Shown piece after piece: positions 23,762 to 31,279 of a stretch of DNA of 47,541 nucleotides (positions are counted from its first letter, which is position 1; every line of letters starts with the position of its first letter). Under the pieces are notes generated by a model. It was not told the origin of the DNA. It did not search any database and saw only the letters and a list, made by a program, of their open reading frames with translations. This DNA comes from Pseudaeromonas sp038247115 (GTDB taxonomy: Bacteria; Pseudomonadota; Gammaproteobacteria; Enterobacterales; Aeromonadaceae): assembly GCA_038247115.1 (NCBI GenBank), contig JBBRVG010000022.1, positions 1 to 47,541 on the forward strand, in the 5' to 3' direction. A program made the translations under genes and the position numbers.

Positions 23762-24334
23762 TTGCGTTGCCTGTTTGCCCTGATGATTTGCCTGCTGGCC
23801 ACTGCTTGTAGCACCAGTACCTCGCGTCCGGATAATCCGGAGGACTTGTGCGCCATTTTTCGTGACAAGAGTGACTGGCACGAAGCGGCACAAGAGATGA
23901 ACGAGAAATGGGGAACCCCGATCCAGGTGCCGATGGCAATGATGTATCAGGAGTCAAGTTTCAAATATGATGCCCAACCGCCGATGCGTTATTTCCTGTT
24001 TATTCCGTTAGGTCGCGCCAGCTCGGCCTACGGTTTTGCACAGGTCAAAGATGAGACCTGGAGTGACTATCAGCGTGAGACCGGAAATAGTTGGGCGGAT
24101 CGGGATGACTTTGCCGATGCCATCGATTTTATGGGCTGGTATACCTGGAAGGCACAGAAGATCAATGGCGTCTCCAAGTGGGATGCGTACCGGCAATATC
24201 TTAATTATCATGAGGGCTGGGGCGGATATCGCCGTGGTACCTACAAGAGTAAAGCCTGGTTAATGACGACGGCCCGTAAGGTTGAGGCTCGTTCCAACCG
24301 TTACGCCGCGCAATATCGGCAATGTGATTTTTAA
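23762..24334 (+). CDS. Transglycosylase SLT-like lipoprotein
   Basis: A 190-residue lipoprotein, with signal MRCLFALMICLLATAC (Cys16), followed by a lysozyme-fold domain of the lytic transglycosylase (SLT) type. The block VPMAMMYQESSFKYDA contains Glu64, the predicted catalytic acid (the ES motif of SLT enzymes); later come SAYGFAQVKDETW and NYHEGWGGY. It would cleave the beta-1,4 bond in periplasmic peptidoglycan at the outer membrane, by family inference. The start is TTG 23762, 8 nt after AAGGA; the upstream in-frame ATG at 23702 would give an implausible leader. luxS begins 25 bp downstream without a visible terminator, so co-transcription is possible. Confidence 0.78.
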   Translation: MRCLFALMICLLATACSTSTSRPDNPEDLCAIFRDKSDWHEAAQEMNEKWGTPIQVPMAMMYQESSFKYDAQPPMRYFLFIPLGRASSAYGFAQVKDETWSDYQRETGNSWADRDDFADAIDFMGWYTWKAQKINGVSKWDAYRQYLNYHEGWGGYRRGTYKSKAWLMTTARKVEARSNRYAAQYRQCDF

Positions 24335-24359
24335 TCTTTACCCCGCGAGGAATCTTGTC

Positions 24360-24869
24360 ATGCCTTTGTTAGATAGCTTTAAAGTCGATCACACCCGCAT
24401 GCTGGCTCCCGCCGTTCGGGTGGCCAAGACCATGCAAACCCCGGGCAAGGACACTATCACTGTGTTTGATCTGCGGTTTTGCCGGCCGAATCAGGAAATT
24501 TTGTCGGAGAAGGGCATTCATACCCTGGAGCATCTGTTTGCCGGTTTTATGCGTGATCACCTGAATGGTGATGGGGTCGAAATCATCGACATTTCGCCCA
24601 TGGGCTGTCGTACCGGCTTTTATATGAGCCTGATTGGGGCGCCCACTGAAGAGCGAGTGGCACAAGCCTGGAGCGATGCGATGGCTGATGTCACCCGGGT
24701 CATGGATCAACAGGCGATCCCCGAATTGAATGAGTACCAGTGTGGGACTTATGTCATGCACTCTCTAGATGAAGCCAAGGCGATTGCTGAAACCGTACTG
24801 AGCCGAGGGATTGGCATCAATCACAATGACGATCTGAACCTGTCCGACGAGAAGCTGGCAGGTCTGTAA
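24360..24869 (+). CDS. luxS: S-ribosylhomocysteine lyase LuxS
   Basis: A 169-residue metalloenzyme that cleaves S-ribosylhomocysteine to homocysteine and DPD, the precursor of autoinducer-2. The metal site HTLEH is at 54-58 and the catalytic Cys83 is in MGCRTGFY; the third metal ligand lies in YQCGTYVMHS. All key residues are present. Length is as usual. It follows the transglycosylase lipoprotein by 25 bp and is followed by rraB after 21 bp. Confidence 0.97.
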   Translation: MPLLDSFKVDHTRMLAPAVRVAKTMQTPGKDTITVFDLRFCRPNQEILSEKGIHTLEHLFAGFMRDHLNGDGVEIIDISPMGCRTGFYMSLIGAPTEERVAQAWSDAMADVTRVMDQQAIPELNEYQCGTYVMHSLDEAKAIAETVLSRGIGINHNDDLNLSDEKLAGL

Positions 24870-24890
24870 CCTAGCGGCCGAGGAGGCACA

Positions 24891-25235
24891 ATGACCACGA
24901 TTAACGAATGGCGTGAAGAGACGGATGCCATCATCAGCGAACTGCTGGCGGATGGCAGTAATCCGGGGTCTGAATACACCATTGAGCATCACTTCGCCTG
25001 TCAGAATTTTGATCGTCTGGAAAAACTGGCTGTCGACTTGTTCAAGGTTGGTTTCGAAGTGACAGATGCCGAAGAGCTGGAGCTGGAAGATGGCTCGCTG
25101 ATTTTTTGCTTCGATGCCAGCAAGGATGGTTCTTTGGAAGCGGAGCGCATAGTGGCGGAAATCGAGAGTCTGCTACCCCTGTGCGAGAAATATGGGGTCG
25201 ATTATGACGGCTGGGGCACCTTCTTCGAAGAGTAA
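24891..25235 (+). CDS. rraB: Ribonuclease E inhibitor RraB
   Basis: A 114-residue acidic protein of the RraB (YjgD) family, which binds RNase E and changes degradosome composition. Family blocks are IISELLADGSNPGSEYTIEHH, DLFKVGFEVTDAEELEL and a C-terminal YGVDYDGWGTFFEE. The C-terminus is shorter than E. coli RraB, which has a long acidic tail after YFED. GGAGG precedes ATG 24891. A strong terminator follows. Confidence 0.92.
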   Translation: MTTINEWREETDAIISELLADGSNPGSEYTIEHHFACQNFDRLEKLAVDLFKVGFEVTDAEELELEDGSLIFCFDASKDGSLEAERIVAEIESLLPLCEKYGVDYDGWGTFFEE

Positions 25236-25268
25236 ACCACCACGAGCGTCATCACCCCGCGCCAATAC

Positions 25269-25300
25269 AACAAGGGCGACCAGAAATGGTCGCCCTTGTT
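25269..25300. terminator. Terminator between rraB and the DedA gene
   Basis: A perfect 14-bp stem (AACAAGGGCGACCA and TGGTCGCCCTTGTT) with a GAAA tetraloop. Symmetric enough to work for both convergent genes. Confidence 0.9.
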
Positions 25301-25321
25301 GATGGTGTTCGGCCTGGGGGA

Positions 25322-25972
25322 TTAGGCAGATGCGCGCTTCAGACGATGGCGAATGCCTTCGATGAGCAGGGGTAGCAACGAGATGACGATGATACCGATG
25401 ATCAGCATGGTGAAGTTCTTGCGCACTACCGGCAGATTTCCGAAGAAATGACCGGCATAGACAAATGACACCACCCACACAAAACCGCCGATAAAGTTAA
25501 ATGCCATAAACCGCTTGTAGGTCATGGCACCCATACCGGCGACGAAGGGAGCAAAGGTGCGCACGATCGGCAAGAACCGGGTCATGATGATGGTTTTGCC
25601 ACCATGTTTGGCGAAGAAGGTGTGAGTCTTGTCCAGATAATCCCGGCGGAATATCCGCGAGTTCGGATTCTGGAACAAGCGTTCACCAAAGAAGTGGCCA
25701 ATGGTGTAGTTGGTGATATTGCCGAGCACAGCGGCAACAATCAACGCCCCCGCCAGCAGATTGACGTCCAGCGCTGTGCCCACGGTCAGAGCTCCGGCGG
25801 CAAACAACAGCGAATCACCTGGCAGGAAGGGTGTCACCACCAGACCGGTTTCGCAGAAGATGATCAGGAATAAAATGGCATAGACCCAGAGGCCATAATT
25901 GTTCATCAGACTTTGCAGATGTACATCGACGTGCAGGATAAAATCGAGAATTAACGCTAACAGATCCATCAT
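25322..25972 (-). CDS. DedA family membrane protein
   Basis: A 216-residue DedA (SNARE-associated/VTT) family inner-membrane protein, of the YqjA/YghB kind. Blocks include ETGLVVTPFLPGDSLLFAAG (about 41-60), GNITNYTIGHFFGERLF (84-100), FFAKHGGKTIIMTRFLPIVR (117-137) and FAPFVAGMGAM. The conserved acidic and arginine residues proposed for proton-coupled function (E41 region, R in TRFLPIVR) are there. DedA members act in undecaprenyl-phosphate or phospholipid flipping and envelope proton homeostasis. Start could be ATG 25972 or the adjacent ATG 25969. Confidence 0.92.
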   Translation of the reverse strand: MMDLLALILDFILHVDVHLQSLMNNYGLWVYAILFLIIFCETGLVVTPFLPGDSLLFAAGALTVGTALDVNLLAGALIVAAVLGNITNYTIGHFFGERLFQNPNSRIFRRDYLDKTHTFFAKHGGKTIIMTRFLPIVRTFAPFVAGMGAMTYKRFMAFNFIGGFVWVVSFVYAGHFFGNLPVVRKNFTMLIIGIIVISLLPLLIEGIRHRLKRASA

Positions 25973-26179
25973 GTGATCCCAGTTACAAAACTGCGCAAAG
26001 TCTAAGCGATAGCCTGCGTCGGCTCAATCATTGTCACGGTATGAGCTCAAGTTTTTTCCGTTGTCTGTTGTCCGGCAATATCGGGTAGCAGCATGGGTCG
26101 GTTTTTTACAAGTATTGCCGCTGTCTGGAGGATAGGCTGAGCGAGTTCAGTTCCCTTCCCTATTCATCAGGAGATCGTC

Positions 26180-26497
26180 ATGACCCTTAAAGCTGCTTTT
26201 ATGTTTATAGCCCCGGATGCGGATCCGGCCTTGCACCGCGCTGTGGTGGCGACACCGGAAGTCGAAGTGACCATGGTGGCGGTTTGTGATTACGCGGCTG
26301 CCGAGCGGATGGCCGTGGAGTTAGTGGCTCAGGGGTTAGTCGCCATCGAGTTGTGCGCTGGTTTCGGGGCCGAGGGGTTGGCCCGGGTTAAACGGGCAGT
26401 AAATGGCCAGGCCGTGGTCGGGGCCGTCCGTTTTGATTGTCACCCCGGCTTGGGTTTTCGCAGCGGCGACGAGTTGTTCCAGTCCGTGATGCCATAA
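26180..26497 (+). CDS. DUF6506 family protein
   Basis: A 105-residue soluble protein resembling the DUF6506 family of unknown function: AAFMFIAPDADPALHRAVV at the start, VEVTMVAVCDYAAAERMAVEL, AIELCAGFGAEGLARVK and FDCHPGLGFRSGDELF at the end. CAGD preserved residues include one cysteine in ELCAGFG and a late one (FDCHPG). AGGAG precedes ATG 26180. An AraC-family gene follows 91 bp later on the same strand, so the regulator may control this gene. No enzymatic role can be given from sequence. Confidence 0.75.
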   Translation: MTLKAAFMFIAPDADPALHRAVVATPEVEVTMVAVCDYAAAERMAVELVAQGLVAIELCAGFGAEGLARVKRAVNGQAVVGAVRFDCHPGLGFRSGDELFQSVMP

Positions 26498-26588
26498 CCA
26501 GCGAGTTGTGATTGGGGTGGTTTATGGTGCGAGATATGTGCGGCGGCGTATGATGGTGGCGACAGTAGAAACCAGGAGCGAAAACCGG

Positions 26589-27407
26589 ATGGAACAGATT
26601 GCTCGCTGGAGCTGCCCACCATGTCCGGCCTTGGCACCCTTTATCGACCGTTTTTGGGGCTGGTCCAGTTCGGGGCCAGCAACCTTGCCGCTATTGTTTC
26701 CGGGGACCGGCAGCGAGTGTCTGTTTCACTATCGACAACCGCTACGCGATGTCTCCGGCGCCTCGATTCCGCTGGGGCACCTGATCTGTCCTCGTGAACA
26801 GACTTGCCAGCTGGCACCGCCACAGCCGTTGGCTTTTTTCGCCGTGCGTTTCAAATCTGGACAGCTGCGGCATTTTACAGCCCTGCCATTTGCCGAGCTC
26901 CATGATCAGTTACTGGATGTCGCTCGTCTGTGGCCTCAGCATGCGGCGCCATTGCTGGCACAGCTGATGACCGCGACCGGAAGTCGGGAGCGCATGGCTC
27001 TGCTGGAGTCTTTTTTGCTGCGGCAACTCGGTCATCACCATCGGGGGAGTGAAGAGGCGCAGGATCGGCTGATTGAGCGGCTGTACTATGCTCCCAACCT
27101 GCGTATCGAGACCCTGGCCGAGCAGTGGGGATGGAGCTGTCGGCATCTGGAGCGGCGTTTCAAACAGGCCTTTGCGCTGACGCCCAAGCACTTTGCCCGC
27201 CTGGCTCGCTTGCACCATACCTTGCGCCAGTTAGCGTTACACCCCGAAGTGCCGACGCTGGATATTGCCCTTGAACGGGGATACAGCGATCAATCGCATT
27301 TTATCCATGAGGCTCGTGCGCTGACCGGCCTGGCACCGGGCCAGCTGCAACCTTCGTTACGGCGTGGCACTCACTACTATCACGCGCCGTCCCGCTTACC
27401 CGTCTAG
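26589..27407 (+). CDS. AraC family transcriptional regulator
   Basis: A 272-residue regulator with an N-terminal sensor-like domain (about 1-140, with FIDRFWGWSS and GTGSECLFHYRQP, like the DUF6597 type) and a C-terminal AraC double helix-turn-helix (about 170-265: LRIETLAEQWGWSCRHLERRFKQ and the second helix with DIALERGYSDQSHFIHEAR). ATG 26589 gives MEQIARWS and has AGGAG ten bases upstream; upstream in-frame ATGs would add an unlikely basic leader. Next to a DUF6506 gene, its likely target. Ligand unknown. Confidence 0.85.
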   Translation: MEQIARWSCPPCPALAPFIDRFWGWSSSGPATLPLLFPGTGSECLFHYRQPLRDVSGASIPLGHLICPREQTCQLAPPQPLAFFAVRFKSGQLRHFTALPFAELHDQLLDVARLWPQHAAPLLAQLMTATGSRERMALLESFLLRQLGHHHRGSEEAQDRLIERLYYAPNLRIETLAEQWGWSCRHLERRFKQAFALTPKHFARLARLHHTLRQLALHPEVPTLDIALERGYSDQSHFIHEARALTGLAPGQLQPSLRRGTHYYHAPSRLPV

Positions 27408-27493
27408 AGTGCTGCCGCTCAGGCCAGCCTGGGCTTGACGCCAACCCCCGTCGCTGATCCCATTCTTGGCTTTGCAGGCTCGGGTTTACCTCC

Positions 27494-28477
27494 TCAGCCG
27501 GCGCAGTGACAGACTGAGGGTGTCGTTGCCTTGGTGATTTGGCTCGTATCGGGTTGCGATAATGACGTCAGCTCCAGGCTCATGCGTATCTCGCAGTCAC
27601 AGTGTCCCGTGCTCCCCATGGCGGTCTGCAGGTGACGAAAACCGAGACTCTGGTACAGCCGTTCTGCCTGGCGCAAGGCCGCCGTGGTTTCCAGATAACA
27701 ACAGGCGTAGCCGGATTGACGGGCGAACTCCAGCGCCTGTAATACCAGGCGGCGGCCGAACCCCTTACCCCGCAGCTCAGGCAAAAAGTACATTTTTTGC
27801 AATTCGCACACTGCGCCATTCGCACCTTGCAACGGCGCTATACCGCCGCCACCCAGGATAGATCCCTGCGCGTCTGTGATGACCCAGTAAGCACTGCCGG
27901 ATCCTTGGTACTGCGGGTAGAGCTGATCCAGTGCCGGATCCGCAACACCATAGCCCTTGTCAGCGGTTAGCCCATGCTCGGCAGAAACGAGACGGATCAC
28001 CTGGGCTATGGCGGCCTGATCGTCCGGCTGTAAACGCCGGATCTGATAGCCCTGCTGCAGGCGATGAGCATGCAGGGCGCGCAAATAGAGCTCCAAGCCT
28101 TGCCGCAGTTGTTGCTGCTCCTGCGGGCTCAACTGGGCTAACACCTGATCGCTGTGCTGGTCCAGATCCCGATGTAATTCATCCAGCAAGCTCTGGCCGC
28201 CCGGCGTCAGGCCGAGTTCCTGGCTGCGGCCATCCAGGGCGTGGGGTTGGCGTATCACCAGCTCGCGCTCCTGCAGGCGGCTCAAGGGACGGCTGGTGTT
28301 GGATTTATCCACCCGCAGCCGCTCCGCCAACTGGTTATTGGTCAGCGGGCCGGATTCGAGTTCTATGAGTAGGTGGGCTTCAACCGGGGTGAGTGGAGTG
28401 GCGCAGCACTGGGGGGCAAACATGCCCAATTCACGAACCAGTTCACGGGAGCGGGCGCGCAGGGTGCGAGCATCCAT
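27494..28477 (-). CDS. MarR-GNAT bifunctional protein
   Basis: A 327-residue fusion. The N-terminal half (about 1-140) is a MarR-type winged helix (LTPVEAHLLIELES, LAERLRVDKSNTSRPLSRL, DGRSQELGLTPGGQ). The C-terminal half (about 145-305) is a GNAT acetyltransferase with the acetyl-CoA loop LPELRGKGFGRRLVLQALEFA and RLYQSLGFRH. Such fusions are common in bacteria but few have known substrates. ATG 28477 has GAGG 8 nt upstream; an in-frame ATG at 28504 lies inside a palindrome and has a poorer ribosome site. Two palindromes upstream look like operators for its own regulation. Confidence 0.88.
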   Translation of the reverse strand: MDARTLRARSRELVRELGMFAPQCCATPLTPVEAHLLIELESGPLTNNQLAERLRVDKSNTSRPLSRLQERELVIRQPHALDGRSQELGLTPGGQSLLDELHRDLDQHSDQVLAQLSPQEQQQLRQGLELYLRALHAHRLQQGYQIRRLQPDDQAAIAQVIRLVSAEHGLTADKGYGVADPALDQLYPQYQGSGSAYWVITDAQGSILGGGGIAPLQGANGAVCELQKMYFLPELRGKGFGRRLVLQALEFARQSGYACCYLETTAALRQAERLYQSLGFRHLQTAMGSTGHCDCEIRMSLELTSLSQPDTSQITKATTPSVCHCAG

Positions 28478-28491
28478 CAGTTTTACCTCGG

Positions 28492-28515
28492 CTATCGGAG
28501 TCATGGATCCGATAG
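28492..28515. promoter_or_regulatory. Inverted repeat upstream of the MarR-GNAT gene
   Basis: CTATCGGA and TCCGATAG, 8-bp perfect arms with an 8-bp spacer, directly upstream of the gene's start. Likely an operator, probably for the adjacent MarR domain. Confidence 0.5.
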
Positions 28516-28526
28516 TAGCGGATTAA

Positions 28527-28543
28527 AGTTGCGAGTCGCAACT
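28527..28543. promoter_or_regulatory. 17-bp palindrome, MarR-type operator candidate
   Basis: AGTTGCGAGTCGCAACT, perfect 8-bp arms around a central base. The TTGC-N5-GCAA pattern is what MarR family dimers typically bind. It sits about 50 bp upstream of the MarR-GNAT start. Confidence 0.65.
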
Positions 28544-28551
28544 AAATTGTT

Positions 28552-28749
28552 CTAGTGATGATGACGCAGTTGCTGGAGTTGACTGAGCCAGAGGTTGTCA
28601 TCGCCATCGGTACTGAGGATCAGACTCCACCAATGCTGCCCCTTGATGATGCAGGCTCGCGCCTCGCCTTCGGCCTCTTCATAGGTAAAGATGGCGCCGA
28701 TAGAGCGGCAGGTTTCAGCGAGTTGTTGATGGGCGAAGTGGGTATTCAT
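28552..28749 (-). CDS. Small protein of unknown function (65 aa)
   Basis: A 65-residue soluble protein with a strong ribosome site (GGAGGTGA just upstream of the ATG at 28749). Sequence features: MNTHFAHQQLAETCRSIGA, then an acidic EEAEGEARA, GQHWWSLIL, and a C-terminal QLQQLRHHH. Two cysteines (residues 14 and 33) and a tryptophan pair (WW, 40-41) are visible. I do not recognise a family. It lies upstream of the MarR-GNAT gene on the same strand, separated by the two palindromes. An overlapping plus-strand frame has no ribosome site. Confidence 0.6.
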   Translation of the reverse strand: MNTHFAHQQLAETCRSIGAIFTYEEAEGEARACIIKGQHWWSLILSTDGDDNLWLSQLQQLRHHH

Positions 28750-28908
28750 AGGTCACCTCCGTGATGACTCGTCTGGGCAATGAGGTCGCTCTGCCCTGCT
28801 ATCCAATACTGTGCATAAAGCTGGCCAAATTTTAAGCAGTGAGCCTTAATGTCAATTCACAGCGGCAGAACTAGGCTCAAAGAGGGAACCGCATCATCGG
28901 AGGTCATG

Positions 28909-30261
28909 ATGGTCACCCAGAGCAGAGTGAAAGGGTTCTGGTTGCTGTTGGCGTTGCTGGCTCTGGTGGGGCTCAGTCGGTGGCTGCCTTGGGCGACCGC
29001 GATCAATCACGGCGTGGCCTTACTGGTCTGTATCGCCCTGCTGTGGCTGAGTGAGGCCGTGCATATCACGCTGACTGCCCTGCTGGTGCCTGTTCTGGCG
29101 GTGATACTGCAACTCTTGCCATTGACACAGGCGCTCAGCCATTTTGCTAATCCTGTGCTGTATCTATTTCTTGGCGGTTTCGCCCTGGCCGCAGCATTGC
29201 ATCGTCAACAACTCGACACCGAACTGGCGCGCTGGTTGATCCATCTGGCGGGCGGACGTTTGTCGCGTGCTGTCCTGCTGTTGTTCTTGGCAACGCTGCT
29301 GCTTTCCATGTGGATCAGCAATACCGCGACTGTGGCCATCATGTTGCCATTAGCCGTGGGGCTGTTGGCCAATATCGACCGTGAACATCAGCTCAATACC
29401 CACACTTTCGTGCTGCTCGGTGTGGCCTACAGCGCCAGTATCGGCGGTATGGGGACGCTAGTCGGCAGCCCGCCCAATGCCATCGCCGCCGCGTATGCCC
29501 ATTTGGGCTTTATGGAGTGGATGCAATTGGGTGTCCCTGTCATGTTGCTGCTGTGGCCGCTGGCGTTGGCTGTTTTGTATCTGCTGCTGCGGCCCCATCT
29601 TGATCATAAGATCCTTGCCGGCGAGATAACGTCGGTTTGGCAATGGACTCAGCCTCGTATCTGCACCCTGCTGATTTTTGCCAGCACAGTACTGGCGTGG
29701 ATATTTTCTGGACCCCTGTCGGCCTGGCTGGGGGGGATCGATCAATTTGACTCGCTGGTGGCTTTGCTGGCGGTGATCGCGGTCGGCGTGTCCGGCATCG
29801 CGAGCTGGAGAGAGATAGAGCAGCAGACCGAGTGGGGTGTGTTGCTGTTATTTGGTGGCGGGCTCTGCCTGTCGGCCGTCTTGCAATCCTCGGGAACCAG
29901 TAGTTTTTTGGCGACCCAGCTCATGGCGTGGTGCGATGGTGCTCCGTCCTGGGTTCTGATCCTGGCGATCGCCAGTTTTGTGGTATTTCTGACCGAGCTG
30001 GCATCCAATACCGCCGTTGCGGCCTTGATGATCCCGTTGTTTGCCCCTCTGGCTTCGGGACTAGGGCTTTCATCGACCATGATGGCGGTGATGGTGGCAC
30101 TCGCGGCTTCTTGTGCCTTCATGCTGCCGGTCGCGACGCCACCCAATGCCATTGTGTATGCCACCGGGCGCGTGCCCCAGCGGCAGATGCTGCGGATCGG
30201 ACTGGTGCTGAATATTGGCTGTTCGCTGCTGCTGGCCCTGCTGGTGGCTCTGTTGGGTTAA
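28909..30261 (+). CDS. DASS/SLC13 family anion symporter
   Basis: A 450-residue integral membrane protein, about 12 TM, of the divalent anion:Na+ symporter (DASS/SLC13) family. Family blocks: SNTATVAIMLPLAVGLL (half one, with the SNT motif), MGTLVGSPPNAI, ELASNTAVAALMIPLFAPL (half two, SNT again) and ATPPNAIVYATGRV. Substrates in the family are dicarboxylates, citrate or sulfate. Position next to a Cbl-type regulator and cysTWA hints at an oxyanion or sulfonate role, but this is inference; it is convergent with that regulator. ATG 28909 has GGAGG 5 nt upstream, whereas ATG 28906 is too close and 28849 lacks a site. Confidence 0.85.
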   Translation: MVTQSRVKGFWLLLALLALVGLSRWLPWATAINHGVALLVCIALLWLSEAVHITLTALLVPVLAVILQLLPLTQALSHFANPVLYLFLGGFALAAALHRQQLDTELARWLIHLAGGRLSRAVLLLFLATLLLSMWISNTATVAIMLPLAVGLLANIDREHQLNTHTFVLLGVAYSASIGGMGTLVGSPPNAIAAAYAHLGFMEWMQLGVPVMLLLWPLALAVLYLLLRPHLDHKILAGEITSVWQWTQPRICTLLIFASTVLAWIFSGPLSAWLGGIDQFDSLVALLAVIAVGVSGIASWREIEQQTEWGVLLLFGGGLCLSAVLQSSGTSSFLATQLMAWCDGAPSWVLILAIASFVVFLTELASNTAVAALMIPLFAPLASGLGLSSTMMAVMVALAASCAFMLPVATPPNAIVYATGRVPQRQMLRIGLVLNIGCSLLLALLVALLG

Positions 30262-30281
30262 GGTCTCTGCCCGTCGGAACA

Positions 30282-31229
30282 CTAGATTTCGTAATCGAGT
30301 ACCGGATCGCTGCCGAAGACCCGGGCCTGGATATCGCTCGAGGCCAGATCCGGGTTACAGAGCTGAATAAACTGCCAGGCGAAATTATGCTGATATTGTC
30401 CCTTCTTCAGGCCAATCCAGGCGGTGTGGGCGGCGAACAGATGGCTGGCATCCAGCTGCACCAGACCGGTGTCGCGGCGGGCATCGAACGCCATATCGGC
30501 CAGAATACCCACCCCCATCTCCAGCTCGACATAGGTCTTGATGACATCGGAGTCTTGAGCGGTCAGCAGAATTTCCGGCTGCAAACCTGCTGCGGCAAAT
30601 GCTTCGTCCACTCGCGCCCGCCCCGTCAAACCCGCCTGATAGGTGATGATGGGCCACTGGGCAATGTGTGCCAGCGTCAGCTCCGGCTCCAGAGTCAGAG
30701 GGTGGTTTTCCGGAACCACGATATTGTGGTGCCAGCGGTAGTAGGGGAAAGCGACTATTCCTTCGGCGTGATCCAGGCGCTCGCTGCTGATGCCTATGTC
30801 GGTGTCGCCGCTTTGCAGCAGACGCACTATCTCTTCCGGCCCGCCTTGATTAAGCTCCAACTGCACTTGCGGAAACTGACTGCGGAACTCCTTGACCACC
30901 CGGGGCAGGGCATAACGCGCCTGGGTATGGGTGGTCGCCACGTGCAGGCGGCCATGTTCGCGGTTGGCAAAGGTTTCGGCCAATTTGCGGATATTGTTGG
31001 CATCACTGAGCATGCGTTCGGCGATCACCAGCAGCTCCTTGCCCGGCTCTGTCATCCCCAGTAGACGTTTGCCATGACGGATAAATAATTCGATACCCAG
31101 TTCATCTTCCAGCTCGCGGATATGGCGACTGACGCCGGATTGCGAGGTATAGAGGGCGTTGGCGACTTCGGTCAGGTTGTAATCCCGGCGTGCGGACTCA
31201 CGGATGATGCGCAGTTGTTGAAAGTTCAC
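30282..31229 (-). CDS. cbl: CysB/Cbl-type LysR regulator
   Basis: A 315-residue LysR regulator. The N-terminus MNFQQLRIIRESARRDYNLT and SQSGVSRHIRELEDELGIELF match Cbl more than CysB, whose start (MKLQQLRYIVEV) differs. The LysR substrate domain carries TTHTQARYALP and QDSDVIKTYVELEMGVGI, known from the CysB/Cbl group (N-acetylserine, thiosulfate or APS sensing). The start is GTG 31229, 7 nt after AGGAG. It is downstream of cysA with a 50-bp gap holding a hairpin, so it may share the cys operon transcript. It likely controls sulfate/sulfonate genes. Confidence 0.87.
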   Translation of the reverse strand: MNFQQLRIIRESARRDYNLTEVANALYTSQSGVSRHIRELEDELGIELFIRHGKRLLGMTEPGKELLVIAERMLSDANNIRKLAETFANREHGRLHVATTHTQARYALPRVVKEFRSQFPQVQLELNQGGPEEIVRLLQSGDTDIGISSERLDHAEGIVAFPYYRWHHNIVVPENHPLTLEPELTLAHIAQWPIITYQAGLTGRARVDEAFAAAGLQPEILLTAQDSDVIKTYVELEMGVGILADMAFDARRDTGLVQLDASHLFAAHTAWIGLKKGQYQHNFAWQFIQLCNPDLASSDIQARVFGSDPVLDYEI

Positions 31230-31253
31230 GCCTGGCTCCTTGGCTCAGCGGCT

Positions 31254-31275
31254 CCGGGCCGCCGTAGCGGCCCGG
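31254..31275 (-). terminator. Hairpin between cysA and the Cbl-type gene
   Basis: CCGGGCCGC and GCGGCCCGG pair around a CGTA loop, just after the cysA stop. No T tract follows, so it may attenuate read-through into the regulator rather than stop it. Confidence 0.5.
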
Positions 31276-31279
31276 GATA

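Noticed and set aside
28555..28764. Plus-strand frame opposite the 65-aa small gene
   Set aside because: No ribosome site, while the minus-strand gene has GGAGGTGA correctly placed.
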